A stretch of DNA of 64,000 nucleotides from Streptomyces anulatus (GCF_000721175.1 NZ_JOEZ01000020.1:1-64000); one strand, 5' to 3'; counted from the stretch's first letter, positions 1 through 11,530 are shown. Program-made: numbers and translations. Notes: generated from the letters alone by a model not told the origin.

Positions 1-2
1 CT

Positions 3-1520
3 GTGGTGCTCAGCCACCGCCGCCACACCGGTGGACGTGGAGCGCTGGTGGCAGTCGTTCCTCCGCAGATTCGATCTCGAGCACACGTTCAGGCTCCTGT
101 GATCTGCCCGAAATGCGGAAACGTGCTCGGCGGAGCCACCCAGAACCGAGGCAGCCTGATCCGGGAACCACAGCGCGACGACCTCCACCCTCTGCAGTGC
201 CGCAACCCGACGCCGGAGCAACGCGCTGCCGGGAAACGCAGGGACGTCTGCGGGGCCCGGCTGGACACGGCTCCTCAGACCAGCGGAAGCCACCTGTCCG
301 CGACGGAGCGAGCCCGCCTGATCGACCTGCAGGAACGCCTGGACCGGCGGCTCGCACCAGCCCCTGCCGAACCCACTGCCGGAGAGCCGGGCGATCCCTT
401 CCCTGACCTCATCCTCGCCGCCCAGTTGATCAAGCTCAGCTGGCCTGCCGGCGCCGATCTCTCGCCCACGCACGCGACAGCCGCTCTCATCGACGCCCAC
501 GCCACACCGTTCACCGCGGTCCTAGACGGGCCCTTGGCCACCACCAGCAAGTACCTGCGGATGGCGGACCTGCGGCCGGCCCCGAGTGACCCGGCAACGT
601 GCGGATCCCTCCTCCTTGCTGCTGACACCCTCCTCGGCGATCGCGAGCCGTCGTCCCTGCGAGAACGTGTCCAGCCACTGGTACAGGCGGCCTACGAGCG
701 ATCTTCGAAGCGTGCCTACCAAATCCTGCGAGGCACGAAGGTTTCCGCGTCCCTGGCCCGCGCCCTGGTCCGGCGACGTCAGATCTTCCACGCCGGCGGC
801 AGCAGCCGTGGACCCGGTCGCCTGCGCGTTCCCTCACGGGACTGCGCCTTCAGCCCCGAGGAGGTCCCGCAGCTGCTGCCGCAAGCCTGGTTCGACGACC
901 ATCTCGCTCACCTCATCGACGACATGTTGCAGGTCAACAGCGGGACCGTGCGCCACCTGCGGCGAGCAGCATCCCTGAAACTGATGGAGATGACCGCCGG
1001 CGGCACCTGGGCCGAATGCGCCGAAACGCTGGGCATGCCGCGGGGCTCGGCCGCCGGGACGCTCGCCGTACTCGACGGGGCGATGCCAGGCAATCTCTGG
1101 GAAGAGTTCGAAGCCGGCGTCGAGCGGATCGCCGCCGGGCTCGACAGCAACCCCCACCGGGTCAACTACGCACGACGGCGTCGCACCATGGCCACTTGGC
1201 AGATGCCGGCTCGCGATTGGCCCGAATTGTGCAACGGGATTCCCAAGCTCGGCCGCCTGGCGCGGCAAGAGCCTGACTTTGCCACGGTTCTCGTCTGGGT
1301 TGAGGTCACCCAGTCCGAGCATCTCAACTGCCCTCTTCTTGCGACGGCGGCTCTTTCCCGCCAGGACAGGAGGCTGCTGGTCGACCAGGTTGCCCAGTTC
1401 CTCACCCCGGCCAACCAGAAAGCCGGACGGCTCGAGCTCCGCCGCCGGCTCAACGTGTATGCCGCCCGTCTCGCCGTGCAATGCGACCGCAAGGGCGAGC
1501 CGAATGCGGCCTCTGTGTGA
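3..1520 (+). CDS. TniQ-like zinc-binding protein, probably 5' partial
   Basis: The frame is open to the left edge; the first visible start is GTG at 3, so the true N-terminus probably lies outside the window. A zinc-ribbon-like cluster is visible near residues 35-85 (CPKCG, then LQC and DVCGARL). The C-terminal half (VPSRDCAFSPEEVPQLLP, then a helical segment with ETLGMPRGSA that resembles an HTH) reminds me of actinobacterial TniQ-family proteins, which act as target-selection partners in Tn7/Tn5053-type transposition. That resemblance is from memory, not a search. No transposase or end repeat is visible, so a mobile-element origin is inference only. The next gene converges on it across about 190 bp. 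Confidence 0.45.
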   Translation: MVLSHRRHTGGRGALVAVVPPQIRSRAHVQAPVICPKCGNVLGGATQNRGSLIREPQRDDLHPLQCRNPTPEQRAAGKRRDVCGARLDTAPQTSGSHLSATERARLIDLQERLDRRLAPAPAEPTAGEPGDPFPDLILAAQLIKLSWPAGADLSPTHATAALIDAHATPFTAVLDGPLATTSKYLRMADLRPAPSDPATCGSLLLAADTLLGDREPSSLRERVQPLVQAAYERSSKRAYQILRGTKVSASLARALVRRRQIFHAGGSSRGPGRLRVPSRDCAFSPEEVPQLLPQAWFDDHLAHLIDDMLQVNSGTVRHLRRAASLKLMEMTAGGTWAECAETLGMPRGSAAGTLAVLDGAMPGNLWEEFEAGVERIAAGLDSNPHRVNYARRRRTMATWQMPARDWPELCNGIPKLGRLARQEPDFATVLVWVEVTQSEHLNCPLLATAALSRQDRRLLVDQVAQFLTPANQKAGRLELRRRLNVYAARLAVQCDRKGEPNAASV

Positions 1521-1708
1521 GGGGCGGGGGCGGCGGGAATCACGTGCTGAGGCGCTCGAGTGGTCAGTCGGGCGGGGTGCGCGGGGCAAGGATGGCCAGT
1601 CGTGTCGGCTCACCGTGAGGCGGAGGCGGGTGGCTGACGGGCTGTGAAGCGAGGGCCGGAGGCGTCGCATCCGTCGTACCGGGGTGGGCGGGTTGTGCGC
1701 CCCGGGGC

Positions 1709-3181
<1,473 letters not shown>

Positions 3182-3212
3182 CTAAGGCTGCGGGTACTCG
3201 GGGGCAGGCCGG

Positions 3213-3707
3213 TCATATCGGGGCTGCCGGGAGGCTGGGGGGGGCGGGGGCGCCGCCCGGCCAGGGCAGGGGGTCGGCCTGGCCGTCGGCGGAGCGGTCG
3301 AGGAGGGGGAAGACGCGGCCGGTGACCTCTGTCGTGGCCAGACGCAGCAGCGGCTCGTCCGGCTGGGGCAGCCAGCGCGCACTCACCACGCGCAGACGTT
3401 GACCGTCGGTGAGGGGGCGGGCGTATCCGGTGACGGTCACGCTCCAGGCGTGACCGGCGGTCGTGTCCTGCCCGCCGGCCTCGAAGCAGACCACCGTGTC
3501 CCCCGCGGTCTGGGTGAGCCCGGCGCGGGACCCGGCACCGATCACCACCTCGTCACTGGCGGTCAGGCAGTAGTTCACCGGCACGATCACCGGCAGTGCC
3601 CGCTCGGTGACCGCCACCCGGCCGTAGCCGCCGTCACGCAGCAGTTCCATGCACCGTCGGCGCGCCAGGTCGCCTGTCAAGGACAGGACGTCGTTCATAT
3701 CCGCCAT
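3213..3707 (-). CDS. Pyridoxamine 5'-phosphate oxidase-like flavin/F420-binding protein
   Basis: This 164-residue single-domain protein has the split beta-barrel pattern of the PPOX/FDOR superfamily: an N-terminal MELLRDGGYGRVAV strand, then LPVIVPVNYCLTASDEVVIG and a VCFEAGG strand. Such proteins bind FMN, F420 or heme and many are small oxidoreductases or cofactor carriers; the substrate cannot be read from sequence. It is the first gene of a two-gene minus-strand unit with the GAF sensor, diverging from the PAS-PP2C gene. ATG at 3707 is used; ATG at 3698 is an alternative. Confidence 0.78.
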   Translation of the reverse strand: MADMNDVLSLTGDLARRRCMELLRDGGYGRVAVTERALPVIVPVNYCLTASDEVVIGAGSRAGLTQTAGDTVVCFEAGGQDTTAGHAWSVTVTGYARPLTDGQRLRVVSARWLPQPDEPLLRLATTEVTGRVFPLLDRSADGQADPLPWPGGAPAPPSLPAAPI

Positions 3708-3871
3708 ATTTCGCCGCCTGCCGCCGTGCGTGTAGGGGGCAGACGGGCCCTGTGTGGGACCGAACGGCCCCGCCGCACCCCAGGCGGCGTTGTGACCGGG
3801 CCTGTGCGGCCGGTCCTGCCTATGGTGAGAGGACCGCAGGATCGAAGCCGTGTCGCGCGGGCAGGTGGATC

Positions 3872-5104
3872 GTGGATGGACCCGTAATCGACTACCAGGC
3901 CGTCTTTCAGGCTCTGCCCGGCGCGGTCGCGCTGCTGACCACCGACTTGGTGTACGCGGACGCCAACGAGGCGTTCCTGTCCATGTCCGGGCGCACCCGT
4001 GAGCAGGTGGTGGGCCGCTACTTGTTCGACGTCTTCCCCGACAACCCCAACGATCCAGGGGCGACCGGTATGCGCAACCTGTACGCCTCCCTGCGGCGGG
4101 TCGCGGCCACGGGGGAGCGCGACACCATGGCCTTGCAGCGGTACGACGTGGAGTACCCCGACCGGCCCGGGGTGTGGGATGAGCGTTACTGGAGCCCGGT
4201 CAACGTCCCTGTCCTCGGCATGGACGGCACCGTGGTGCTGTTGCTGCACCGGGTGGAGGAGGTCACCGAACTCATCCGCGCCCGCGGCACGCGCGGTGGC
4301 GGGGACCGGGCCCAGGTCCTGGAAGCCGAGCTGTACACCCGCGCCCGGGAACTGCAAGAAGTCAACGAACGCCTGCGCCAGGCTCACGCCCGCGAACGCG
4401 AAGTCGCCCTCCACCTGCAAGAAGCGATGCTGCCCCCGCCCCGCCTGCTCGGACACCACCCGGCCGCCGTGCGCTACCGGCCCGCAACCGGCGCCCTGAA
4501 CGTGTGCGGGGACTGGTACGACCTCGCCGACCTGCCCGGTGGCGACCGCATCGCGGTCGCTGTCGGTGACGTCGTGGGCCACGGCCTTCGAGCGGCCGGG
4601 GTCATGGGCCAGCTGCGCAGCGCGCTGTCCGCCGCTTCCCGCGTCGCCGCAGGACCCGCCCAGGCCCTCGAGGTCCTCGACCTGTACGCCCGGTCCGTCG
4701 ACGGCGCCGAGTCCACCACAGCGGCAGCAGTCTTCATCGACTGCGACGACCACACCCTCACCTACAGCAGCGCCGGGCAGCCCCCGCCCGCCCTTCTTCA
4801 CCCCGATGGGACCGTCGCCTTCCTCGACCAGGCCACCGACCCCCCACTCGGTGCCCGTCCCGAACACGCTCCCCGCCCTCAAGCGCAGACCGCGTTCAGC
4901 GACGGCTCCACCCTCGTCCTGTACACCGACGGACTCGTCGAACGCCGCCACGAAGACATCGACACCGGCCTTCACCGCCTCGCCGACTCCCTCACCCGCC
5001 ACCACACCGCCGCCCCTGAGGCACTCGCCGACGCCCTCCTTGCCGACCTGATCCCGCCTGCCGGCGTCACCGACGACACCGCCCTGGTCATCATCAGCTT
5101 GTAG
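3872..5104 (+). CDS. PAS domain-containing PP2C (SpoIIE/RsbU-type) serine phosphatase
   Basis: About 410 residues. A PAS domain (roughly 8-110, starting DYQAVFQALPGAVALLT) is followed by a short coiled coil (about 135-180) and a SpoIIE/PP2C phosphatase domain. The metal-binding acidic residues are visible in GDWYDLADLPGGD, VAVGDVVGHG, LYTDGLVE and TDDTALVII. Proteins of this kind dephosphorylate anti-sigma-factor antagonists in partner-switching stress pathways, here with PAS sensing. GTG at 3872 gives a protein beginning VDGPVIDYQ; an upstream in-frame ATG at 3752 would add 40 residues that look non-coding. It diverges from the PPOX/GAF pair, which suggests a linked sensory module. Confidence 0.85.
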   Translation: MDGPVIDYQAVFQALPGAVALLTTDLVYADANEAFLSMSGRTREQVVGRYLFDVFPDNPNDPGATGMRNLYASLRRVAATGERDTMALQRYDVEYPDRPGVWDERYWSPVNVPVLGMDGTVVLLLHRVEEVTELIRARGTRGGGDRAQVLEAELYTRARELQEVNERLRQAHAREREVALHLQEAMLPPPRLLGHHPAAVRYRPATGALNVCGDWYDLADLPGGDRIAVAVGDVVGHGLRAAGVMGQLRSALSAASRVAAGPAQALEVLDLYARSVDGAESTTAAAVFIDCDDHTLTYSSAGQPPPALLHPDGTVAFLDQATDPPLGARPEHAPRPQAQTAFSDGSTLVLYTDGLVERRHEDIDTGLHRLADSLTRHHTAAPEALADALLADLIPPAGVTDDTALVIISL

Positions 5105-5291
5105 GCGGGCCGCACCCCGGTGGCATTTCAACGGGGGTGAGAGGGCCGTCCGCCGACGGCACGAATCACCGAGGTTGCTCAATCCGGGTGGCGGCCGGCG
5201 CTGGATGGCGGAGCCCGCGAGCCCGCGACGGGTTCACGCACCAGGATGGGCAGCACCCGTAACTCCCTGGACCGCTGGAAGGAACCCGCCC

Positions 5292-5567
5292 ATGCTGGAA
5301 CGAAGGCAGCGCAAGGATCGCACCGAAGTCACCTTCGTTCTGCCCGCCGACGACCCGCCCGGGCCGGTCAGCGTGGTCGGTGACTTCAACAACTGGCAAC
5401 CCGGCGCCCACACCCTCACCCCGCGCAAGAACGGCACGCGCGCCGTCACTCTTGCGCTGCCCGGGAACCAAGTCCACGCGTTCCGCTACCTGGCCGCTGG
5501 GGACTACTGGTTCAACGACGACCATGCCGACGGGCAGGACGGCCCCAACAGCCGTCTGCACACCTGA
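5292..5567 (+). CDS. Small CBM48/AMPK-type glycogen-binding protein (isoamylase early set domain)
   Basis: A stand-alone 91-residue carbohydrate-binding module. The signature SVVGDFNNWQPGAHTL and the C-terminal HAFRYLAAGDYWFNDD are those of the early-set domain found at the front of glycogen branching and debranching enzymes and in the AMPK beta subunit. No catalytic domain is attached, so it likely binds alpha-glucan. ATG at 5292 follows a GGAAGGA ribosome site. Short free-standing versions are common in Streptomyces. Confidence 0.8.
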   Translation: MLERRQRKDRTEVTFVLPADDPPGPVSVVGDFNNWQPGAHTLTPRKNGTRAVTLALPGNQVHAFRYLAAGDYWFNDDHADGQDGPNSRLHT

Positions 5568-5658
5568 CCCGGCGGCACAGCGGCTCGGAAGCACGCGTCA
5601 CCCGGCCCCCGCCGGGAAGAGCGGGCCACCGCGCCTGCGCTGACCGGCCGGGCCATCC

Positions 5659-5691
5659 CCGGGAGCCTGTGCCCGTGTGGCGGGCTCCCGG
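5659..5691. terminator. Hairpin between convergent genes
   Basis: CCGGGAGCC and its exact complement GGCTCCCGG flank a 15-base loop. It sits in the 315-bp gap (5568-5882) between the CBM48 gene and the oppositely oriented MFS gene, so it can end transcripts from both sides. There is no U-tract, as is usual in Streptomyces. I see nothing else in the gap. Confidence 0.6.
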
Positions 5692-5882
5692 CTGCCGCGG
5701 GGATCATTCCCGGACGAGGCCGGCTCGGTCGACGGACCGGCGGCGAGTCCGGCGCCTCCGCCGTGACCAGCCGAGCGGGCGCCCGCACGCGGGTCGCGTT
5801 TGTCGTCGGAGGGTTGTTGGGCGCGATGGGATCAGGCCACGCGTGGCCGCGGCGGTTCGTCGGGCGTTGAGTGCTGCGATGG

Positions 5883-7361
5883 TCACCGATGGGGGGTGCG
5901 GATGGCCACGGCAGCCAGGAGGGCGGCGGCGAGCGCGATCGCGGCGTTGACCTGGAATCCGATGGCGATGCCGTCGGTGAACGCCTGGGGGTCGACTCCG
6001 GAGTCGGCCAGGTCGCCCGGCCACTGGGCCGCGACGATGGCGCCCATGATCGCGATTCCCAGGGAGAGGCCGATCATTCTGGAGGCGTTCAGGGTGCCGC
6101 TGGCGATGCCTGTGCGCTCCGCCGGCACGGCGCCCATCGCGGCTGTGGTGATCGGTGTGGTGGCCAGCCCGATTCCGACGCCGGCGATCACAAGTCCGGG
6201 CAGCAGCTGCTGTGTTCCCCATCCGGGGTTGATGCCGGCCAGTGTGAAGAGCCCGGCCGCTGTCAATGTCATTCCCGCGCCGATCAGGATGCGGGCGCCC
6301 GTTCGGGAGACCAGCCATCCGGCGACCGGCGCCACCACGGCGACGAGGAGGCTCAGCGGCAGCAGTGCCACCCCGGCCCGCACGGGTGAGAAACCGGTGG
6401 CGAACTGGAGGTAGAGGGAGAGGAAGAAGAACAGGCTGCACATGACGGCGAGGCTGGCCAGGCCCAGGAGATTGGCGGTCAGGACGTTGGGGAGCCGCAG
6501 CAGGGTCCGGTCCAACAGCGGTGTGCTGACGCGTCGTTCGATCAGGGCGAAGACGGTGAAGCCGGCCACTGCGAGGCCCATCACGCCCCACAGCGCGACT
6601 GATCCCCATCCGTAGGCGTTGGCCTGGGTGAGGCCGAAGATCAGGGCCGACAGGCCGAGTCCCGAGGTGATGCCTCCGGCGATGTCCATCTTGCCTGGGC
6701 GACCAGTGCGTTGAGCTCTTCTCGGCAGTACCGCGCGGGTGATGATCAGCATGAGGATGCCGAGTGGGACGTTGAGGAAGAAGATCGAGCGCCAGCCGAA
6801 GGCGTCGGTGAGCATGGCGCCGAGCAGGGGGCCGATGGCCAGGGCGGTGGCGCCGACGCCGGACCATACGCCCAGGGCCAGCGCTCGGCGCGGTCCAGCG
6901 AAGGACGTGCACAACAGGGCGAGGGCGGCCGGTCCCATCAGTGCCGCTCCCGCGCCCTGGCCGGCACGCATGCCGATCAGGACGCTGCCGGTCGGCGAGA
7001 GGGCGGCCCCGAGGGAGAGGCCCACGAAGATGGCCAGTCCGGTGAGGAAGACCGGCCGTGCGCCGTGCCGGTCGGCGAGCATGCCGCCCCACAGCGTGAG
7101 TACGGCGAACGTGAGGGTGTAGATGTTGACGACCCATTCCAGCCCTGCCAGGCCGAGGCTGAGGTCACGGCTGAGCGAGGGCAGCGCGATGGCCACCGCG
7201 GTGTCGTCGAGCAGCACCAGGAACCAGGCGAGGGAGACCGCCGCGAGGAGGAGCCACTGGCTGTGGCTCCCTCGCGTCGCCTCGGGCAGGCCGCCTCGGG
7301 CGCCGGTGCCGGCGGCCGTGTCCTCTTTCACCGGGACGGCACCGGCGTCGTTGCGACCCAC
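5883..7361 (-). CDS. MFS drug exporter, DHA2 family (14 TM)
   Basis: This 492-residue integral membrane protein has about 14 hydrophobic segments. The N-terminal WFLVLLDDTAVAIALPSL and the motif-A loop GGMLADRHGARPVF are characteristic of EmrB/QacA-type proton-coupled multidrug exporters. The exported compound cannot be told from sequence. GTG at 7361 is assumed; it has only a weak ribosome site, and a GTG a few codons later is possible. It lies 31 bp after the YHS gene on the same strand and may be the last gene of that metal-related transcript. Confidence 0.85.
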   Translation of the reverse strand: MGRNDAGAVPVKEDTAAGTGARGGLPEATRGSHSQWLLLAAVSLAWFLVLLDDTAVAIALPSLSRDLSLGLAGLEWVVNIYTLTFAVLTLWGGMLADRHGARPVFLTGLAIFVGLSLGAALSPTGSVLIGMRAGQGAGAALMGPAALALLCTSFAGPRRALALGVWSGVGATALAIGPLLGAMLTDAFGWRSIFFLNVPLGILMLIITRAVLPRRAQRTGRPGKMDIAGGITSGLGLSALIFGLTQANAYGWGSVALWGVMGLAVAGFTVFALIERRVSTPLLDRTLLRLPNVLTANLLGLASLAVMCSLFFFLSLYLQFATGFSPVRAGVALLPLSLLVAVVAPVAGWLVSRTGARILIGAGMTLTAAGLFTLAGINPGWGTQQLLPGLVIAGVGIGLATTPITTAAMGAVPAERTGIASGTLNASRMIGLSLGIAIMGAIVAAQWPGDLADSGVDPQAFTDGIAIGFQVNAAIALAAALLAAVAIRTPHR

Positions 7362-7392
7362 TGAGGCGTCGCCCGCAGAGAAGCCGCGCCCG

Positions 7393-7554
7393 TCATCGTT
7401 CCTGTTCCGTGTACTGGTCCGGGTCGGCGGTGAAGCGGTCCTTGCAGGCTGCGCTGCAGAAGAGGTATGTGCGCCCCTGGTAGGTGGTGCGGGGCGTGGT
7501 GGGCGAGTCTTCGACGGTCATGCCGCAGACCGGATCGGTGGTTGTGGCTGCCAT
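7393..7554 (-). CDS. Small stand-alone YHS-domain metal-binding protein
   Basis: A 53-residue protein that is essentially one YHS (TRASH-like) domain. It has TDPVCGMTVED near the N-terminus and YLFCSAACKDRF near the C-terminus, giving the three cysteines plus the short helix expected to bind a heavy metal such as copper. ATG at 7554 follows AAGGAGAAGG. It comes just after the P1B ATPase on the same strand and is probably a small metal carrier or sensor for it. YHS domains recur in this window at the C-termini of CopA and of the TreT-like protein. Confidence 0.85.
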   Translation of the reverse strand: MAATTTDPVCGMTVEDSPTTPRTTYQGRTYLFCSAACKDRFTADPDQYTEQER

Positions 7555-7598
7555 GTCCTTCTCCTTGGTGCGGTGTTGAGTCCTGGGGGTTGCCGAGG

Positions 7599-10160
7599 TC
7601 AGGTGCTGGGGTGGCCGCTGTCATGGCCGTTCCCCGTGCCGGGGGCTGCGGGGGTGCCGGGCAGTGATGGTGAGCGGGACGTTGCCGCCTGTGGCAGGCG
7701 GAGGCGTTTGAGGGCGAGGGCGTTGACGGCGACGATGATGCTGGACCCGGACATGGACAGCGCGGCGATCTCCGGCCGCAGCACCAGGCCGAGGGCGGGC
7801 TCGAAGACGCCTGCGGCGATGGGCAGTGCGATGGCGTTGTAGCCGATGGCCCAGCCGAGGTTCTGCCGCATCTTGCGCAGGGTGCCGCGGCCGATGCGCA
7901 ACGCGGTCGGCACGTCGAGGGGGTCGGAGCGCATCAGGACGAGGTCGGCGGTCTCGATGGCCACGTCGGTGCCGGCTCCGATGGCGATGCCGAGGTCGGC
8001 CTGGGCGAGGGCGGGGGCGTCGTTGACGCCGTCGCCGACCATGGCGACCTTGCGGCCGCCGCGCTGAAGTTCGGAGATCTTGGCGGCCTTGTCGCCGGGG
8101 AGGACCTCGGCGATGACGGTGTCGATGCCGAGGTGCTGCGCGATCCGCTGGGCGGTGGCCTGGTTGTCGCCGGTGAGCATGACGACCTCGACGCCGAGCG
8201 CGTGCAGTTCACTCACGGCGGCGGCGGAGGTCTCCCGGGGGGCGTCGGCGATGCCGATCAGTCCTGCCGCCTGGCCGTCGATTGCGGCGATGACGACGGT
8301 GCGGCCGGTGGCGGCCAGTTGCTCGCGCCGGGTAGCCAGTGGGCCGAGGTCGACGCCTTCGCGCATCGCCAGGCGGCGGTTGCCGACCGCGACGCGGTGG
8401 CCGTCGACGACGGCCGTCGCGCCGTGACCGGGAACGTTCTCGAAGTGCCGGGCACTCGCAGCCTCAACGGAGCGTGCCAGGGCGTGGCGGACAACGGCTT
8501 CGGCCAGCGGGTGCTCGGACTCCCGCTCGACCGCCGCGACCAGCCGCAGCAGATCGGCCTCATCGGTCCCCGGAGCGGTGATCACGTCGGTGACCTCCGG
8601 TTCGCCCCTGGTCAGGGTGCCGGTCTTGTCCATGACGACGGTCTGGATGCCGGCGGATGCCTCCAGGGCGACGGCGTTCTTGAACAGCACTCCGCGTTTC
8701 GCACCGAGGCCGGTCCCCACCATGATCGCGGTGGGGGTGGCCAGGCCCAGGGCATCCGGGCAGGTGATGACCACGACGGTGATGGCGAACAGCATTGCGG
8801 TGCCCAGAGTGCGGTCGGTGGCCAGCAGCCAGATGGCCAGCGTCGCCGCTCCGCCGAGCAGGGCGACGAAGACCAGCCAGAACGCCGCCCGGTCGGCGAG
8901 CCGTTGGCCGGGGGCCTTGGAGTTCTGGGCCTGCTGGACGAGTTTGACGATCTGGGCCAGCGCCGTGTCGGCGCCGACCTTGGTGGCCCGTACCCGCAGC
9001 GTGCCGTTGGCGTTGATGGTCGCGCCGACGACCGGCGAGCCGGGGGCCTTGTGTACGGGCAGGCTCTCCCCGGTGACCATCGACTCGTCGACCTCGCTCT
9101 CCCCCTCCTCGACCAGACCGTCGACGGCGATCTTGGCTCCGGGGCGGACCAGCAGCAGGTCCCCGGCCATCACCTCGGCGGTGGGAATCTCGACCGGTTC
9201 GCCCTCGCGTACGACCAGGGCCTTGGGCGGGGCGAGGTCGAGAAGGGTGCGGATGGCGTCGTTGGCGCCGCCGCGGGCGCGCATCTCGAACCAGTGGCCG
9301 AGCAGGACGAAGGAGGCCAGCACGGTGGCCGCCTCGTAGAAGACGTCTCCGCCGCCGGTGAGGGTGACGATGAGGGAGTACAGCCAGCCGGCGCCGACGG
9401 CGACCGCGACCAGCACCATCATGTCCAGGGTGCGGGCCCGCAGGGCCCGCACGGCGCCGCCGAAGAAGATCGTGCACGAGTAGAAGATCACCGGCAGGCT
9501 CAGCAGCAGCGCCCACACGTCCTGGCGCAGGCCGAAGGGTACGGGGGCGTGCCAGCCGAAGACGTCCTCGCCGATCGGCGACCAGACCACGATCGGGATG
9601 GAGAACAGCAGCGCCACCAGGAAGCGGTTGCGCATGTCGGCGACCATTGAGGCCATCGACATCTCGCCGTGCCCGCCGTGGCCCATGACCTCGTGTGGCG
9701 ACGGCATCCCCTCCGGTGGGGCCGGGGCCTCGGCGCGTTCCGCGTGCGCCGCTCGTGCCGGTGCGGCGGGCTCGGGCAGTACGGCAGCAGCGCCTGCCCC
9801 GTGCTCGTGCCCGGCGCGCCCGTGGAGCATCTCGACGGCGGGCGGGTCGGGTTCGGCCATCGGGTCGCACACATGGGCGGGCACCGACTGGCCGGCGCAG
9901 TGGTAGCCGCATGCGGTCACCCAGCCGCGCAGCTCGGCCAGAGAGGTACGCCGCGGGTCGAAGACGACTGTCGCCGACTGCGCGACCGGGTTGACCTCGA
10001 CGTCCAGGACACCGGGCCGCCGCCCCAGCACGGTGGTGACCGTGCTCTGCTGCGAGGCCCACGCCAGGCCGCGTACATCCAGCACGGCGGTACTGCGCTC
10101 CTTGCCCGGGGCGGCCGGGGGATGCGCATGATGGCCGTGTTCATGTGCGGAGTCGGACAC
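7599..10160 (-). CDS. Heavy-metal P1B-type ATPase with CPD transmembrane motif
   Basis: 853 residues with the P-type ATPase plan: TGES (about 365), the metal-site motif [10 protein letters not shown] (about 466), DKTGTLTRG (about 510) and [13 protein letters not shown]. The membrane motif is CPD, not the CPC of CopA or CPH of CopB, so metal specificity is uncertain. The N-terminal ferredoxin-like HMA fold (about 22-95) has lost its CxxC (WASQQ instead) and is followed by a His-rich, low-complexity linker before the first membrane helix. GTG at 10160 has an AGGGAGGG site, 15 bp after the preceding small membrane-protein gene, so it is probably co-transcribed with the cytochrome b genes. Copper or silver efflux is the likeliest role given the neighbours. 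Confidence 0.88.
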   Translation of the reverse strand: MSDSAHEHGHHAHPPAAPGKERSTAVLDVRGLAWASQQSTVTTVLGRRPGVLDVEVNPVAQSATVVFDPRRTSLAELRGWVTACGYHCAGQSVPAHVCDPMAEPDPPAVEMLHGRAGHEHGAGAAAVLPEPAAPARAAHAERAEAPAPPEGMPSPHEVMGHGGHGEMSMASMVADMRNRFLVALLFSIPIVVWSPIGEDVFGWHAPVPFGLRQDVWALLLSLPVIFYSCTIFFGGAVRALRARTLDMMVLVAVAVGAGWLYSLIVTLTGGGDVFYEAATVLASFVLLGHWFEMRARGGANDAIRTLLDLAPPKALVVREGEPVEIPTAEVMAGDLLLVRPGAKIAVDGLVEEGESEVDESMVTGESLPVHKAPGSPVVGATINANGTLRVRATKVGADTALAQIVKLVQQAQNSKAPGQRLADRAAFWLVFVALLGGAATLAIWLLATDRTLGTAMLFAITVVVITCPDALGLATPTAIMVGTGLGAKRGVLFKNAVALEASAGIQTVVMDKTGTLTRGEPEVTDVITAPGTDEADLLRLVAAVERESEHPLAEAVVRHALARSVEAASARHFENVPGHGATAVVDGHRVAVGNRRLAMREGVDLGPLATRREQLAATGRTVVIAAIDGQAAGLIGIADAPRETSAAAVSELHALGVEVVMLTGDNQATAQRIAQHLGIDTVIAEVLPGDKAAKISELQRGGRKVAMVGDGVNDAPALAQADLGIAIGAGTDVAIETADLVLMRSDPLDVPTALRIGRGTLRKMRQNLGWAIGYNAIALPIAAGVFEPALGLVLRPEIAALSMSGSSIIVAVNALALKRLRLPQAATSRSPSLPGTPAAPGTGNGHDSGHPST

Positions 10161-10175
10161 CGTCGATCCCTCCCT

Positions 10176-10451
10176 TCAGCGTTCGTGTCCGCCGTGGTCA
10201 GCCGGCTGGGAGCCTGGGGTGCGTCGCCATGTCGGCAGGCGGGGCGGGCTGGTGAGTACGGTCAGAATCCGCGCGGCCTGGACTGCGGACGCGGCCAGTA
10301 CCAGGGCGCTGGCAAGTACGAGCAGGCCGGTGCCGGGTCCGGGAGCAGAGCGGAGCGCCTCGTACAGCACGCCCGTCGCGAGGACGGCGGTGGTGGTGAG
10401 CGCCCAGAACCAGCGTCGCGCGCGCCGCAGGGCGGTGGCGGTGGCGGTCAT
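10176..10451 (-). CDS. Small two-TM membrane protein of the cytochrome b operon
   Basis: A 91-residue protein with two hydrophobic segments (about 15-35 and 42-66) and a basic, His-ending tail (ADHGGHER). I do not recognise the family. Its ATG at 10451 overlaps the stop codon of the cytochrome b gene as ATGA, so translation is coupled; the P1B ATPase follows 15 bp later. Context suggests a membrane accessory of the cytochrome or of the metal pump. Confidence 0.7.
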   Translation of the reverse strand: MTATATALRRARRWFWALTTTAVLATGVLYEALRSAPGPGTGLLVLASALVLAASAVQAARILTVLTSPPRLPTWRRTPGSQPADHGGHER

Positions 10452-11530
10452 CAGTGGCCCTTCGGGTTGGCGATCCAGACCTGGATCGTGATCGCGGCGA
10501 GCGCGAGCAGCAGCACGAGGGCGGTGCCGAGGGCGAGTTTGCGTTCGCGCCAGTGCCGCTTGGGGCCGCGGTCGAGGAAGGGCACGAGGAAGATCAGTGC
10601 GAAGACGCCCGCGATGACGTAGGCAATGGAGGCGACGCCGAACCACTGCTCCATCGGGAAGAACCACCAGAACATCCACAGCGGGCGGGTGACCTCGATC
10701 CCGGCGACCGGGGTCGGGCCGACCACGGGGGGCACCAGCACGCCGAGGAGCGACAGCACGCCCAGCAGCACCAGCCCGAACGCGGCCACCCGCTTGAGGT
10801 GTGCGGTGAACGGCTCGGGCGATTCGACCTCGGGCAGCTCGATCTCGGGATGCGGCGAGATCTTGTGCCGCTTGACCAGGAGCGCGTGCCACACGAACAG
10901 CAGCAGGACCAGACCGGGGATGATCACCGCGTGCGCGCTGTACAGGCGCAGCAGGATCGGCACCCGGTCGGTGAGCTCCTCGCTGAACCAGATGCCTGCC
11001 CCGCCGAGCAGTTCGGCCACGTCCAGGTTGTGGATCAGGGCCTCGTATCCCTCCTGGTCCCACTTCAGGACGGTGCCGGTGAACACGGCGAGGAAGGTGA
11101 GAAGGAACATCGCAGCGCCGACGACCCAGTTGCCCTCGCGCGGCTTCTTGTAGGAGGCGTGGAAGAACACCCGCAGCAGGTGCAGCAGCGCCGTGACGAA
11201 CATGGCCTGCGCCGCCCAGTAGTGCAGGCCGCGGGCGAACGAGCCCAGCCACACGTCGCTCACCAGATCACGCACCGACTGGTTGGCGTCCTCCGGGATC
11301 GGCGAGTAGAACTGCGCGATGTAGATCCCGGTGGCCAGCAGGATCACGAACGCCACGGCGGTGATGCCGCCCAGACTCCAGGCCAGGTTGTTGGCGTGCT
11401 CGGGTACCGGGTAGGTCAGCGCCTTGAGGCCCATGCGTTCGTCGATCGCGTCGACGGCGCGATGGAACCGGCCGCGTTGGGCCGGCCGCGCTGAGGCCGC
11501 GGGGGCCGGCGTGGTCGCGTCGTCGGTCAT
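10451..11530 (-). CDS. Diheme cytochrome b (QcrB/PetB-PetD-like)
   Basis: 359 residues with about eight membrane helices. The bis-His heme ligands are visible: His103 and His117 (13 between) in helix B, His200 and His215 (14 between) in helix D. A PetD-like C-terminal half follows. This matches the cytochrome b fold of bc1/b6f complexes, but no Rieske or cytochrome c gene is nearby, so it is not the housekeeping bcc complex. ATG at 11530 overlaps the preceding stop as ATGA, which fixes the start. It is flanked by an exported hypothetical protein and a small membrane protein, and the P1B ATPase follows. It may transfer electrons in metal or oxyanion redox chemistry; this is inference. Confidence 0.85.
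   Translation of the reverse strand: MTDDATTPAPAASARPAQRGRFHRAVDAIDERMGLKALTYPVPEHANNLAWSLGGITAVAFVILLATGIYIAQFYSPIPEDANQSVRDLVSDVWLGSFARGLHYWAAQAMFVTALLHLLRVFFHASYKKPREGNWVVGAAMFLLTFLAVFTGTVLKWDQEGYEALIHNLDVAELLGGAGIWFSEELTDRVPILLRLYSAHAVIIPGLVLLLFVWHALLVKRHKISPHPEIELPEVESPEPFTAHLKRVAAFGLVLLGVLSLLGVLVPPVVGPTPVAGIEVTRPLWMFWWFFPMEQWFGVASIAYVIAGVFALIFLVPFLDRGPKRHWRERKLALGTALVLLLALAAITIQVWIANPKGH

Noticed and set aside
3..1520. Active transposon at the left edge
   Set aside because: Only a TniQ-like protein is seen; no transposase, ATPase or terminal repeats are within the window.
3695..5182. 495-codon minus-strand frame opposite the PP2C gene
   Set aside because: Antisense shadow: low-complexity Gly/Val content and no ribosome site, whereas the plus strand encodes a full PAS-PP2C.
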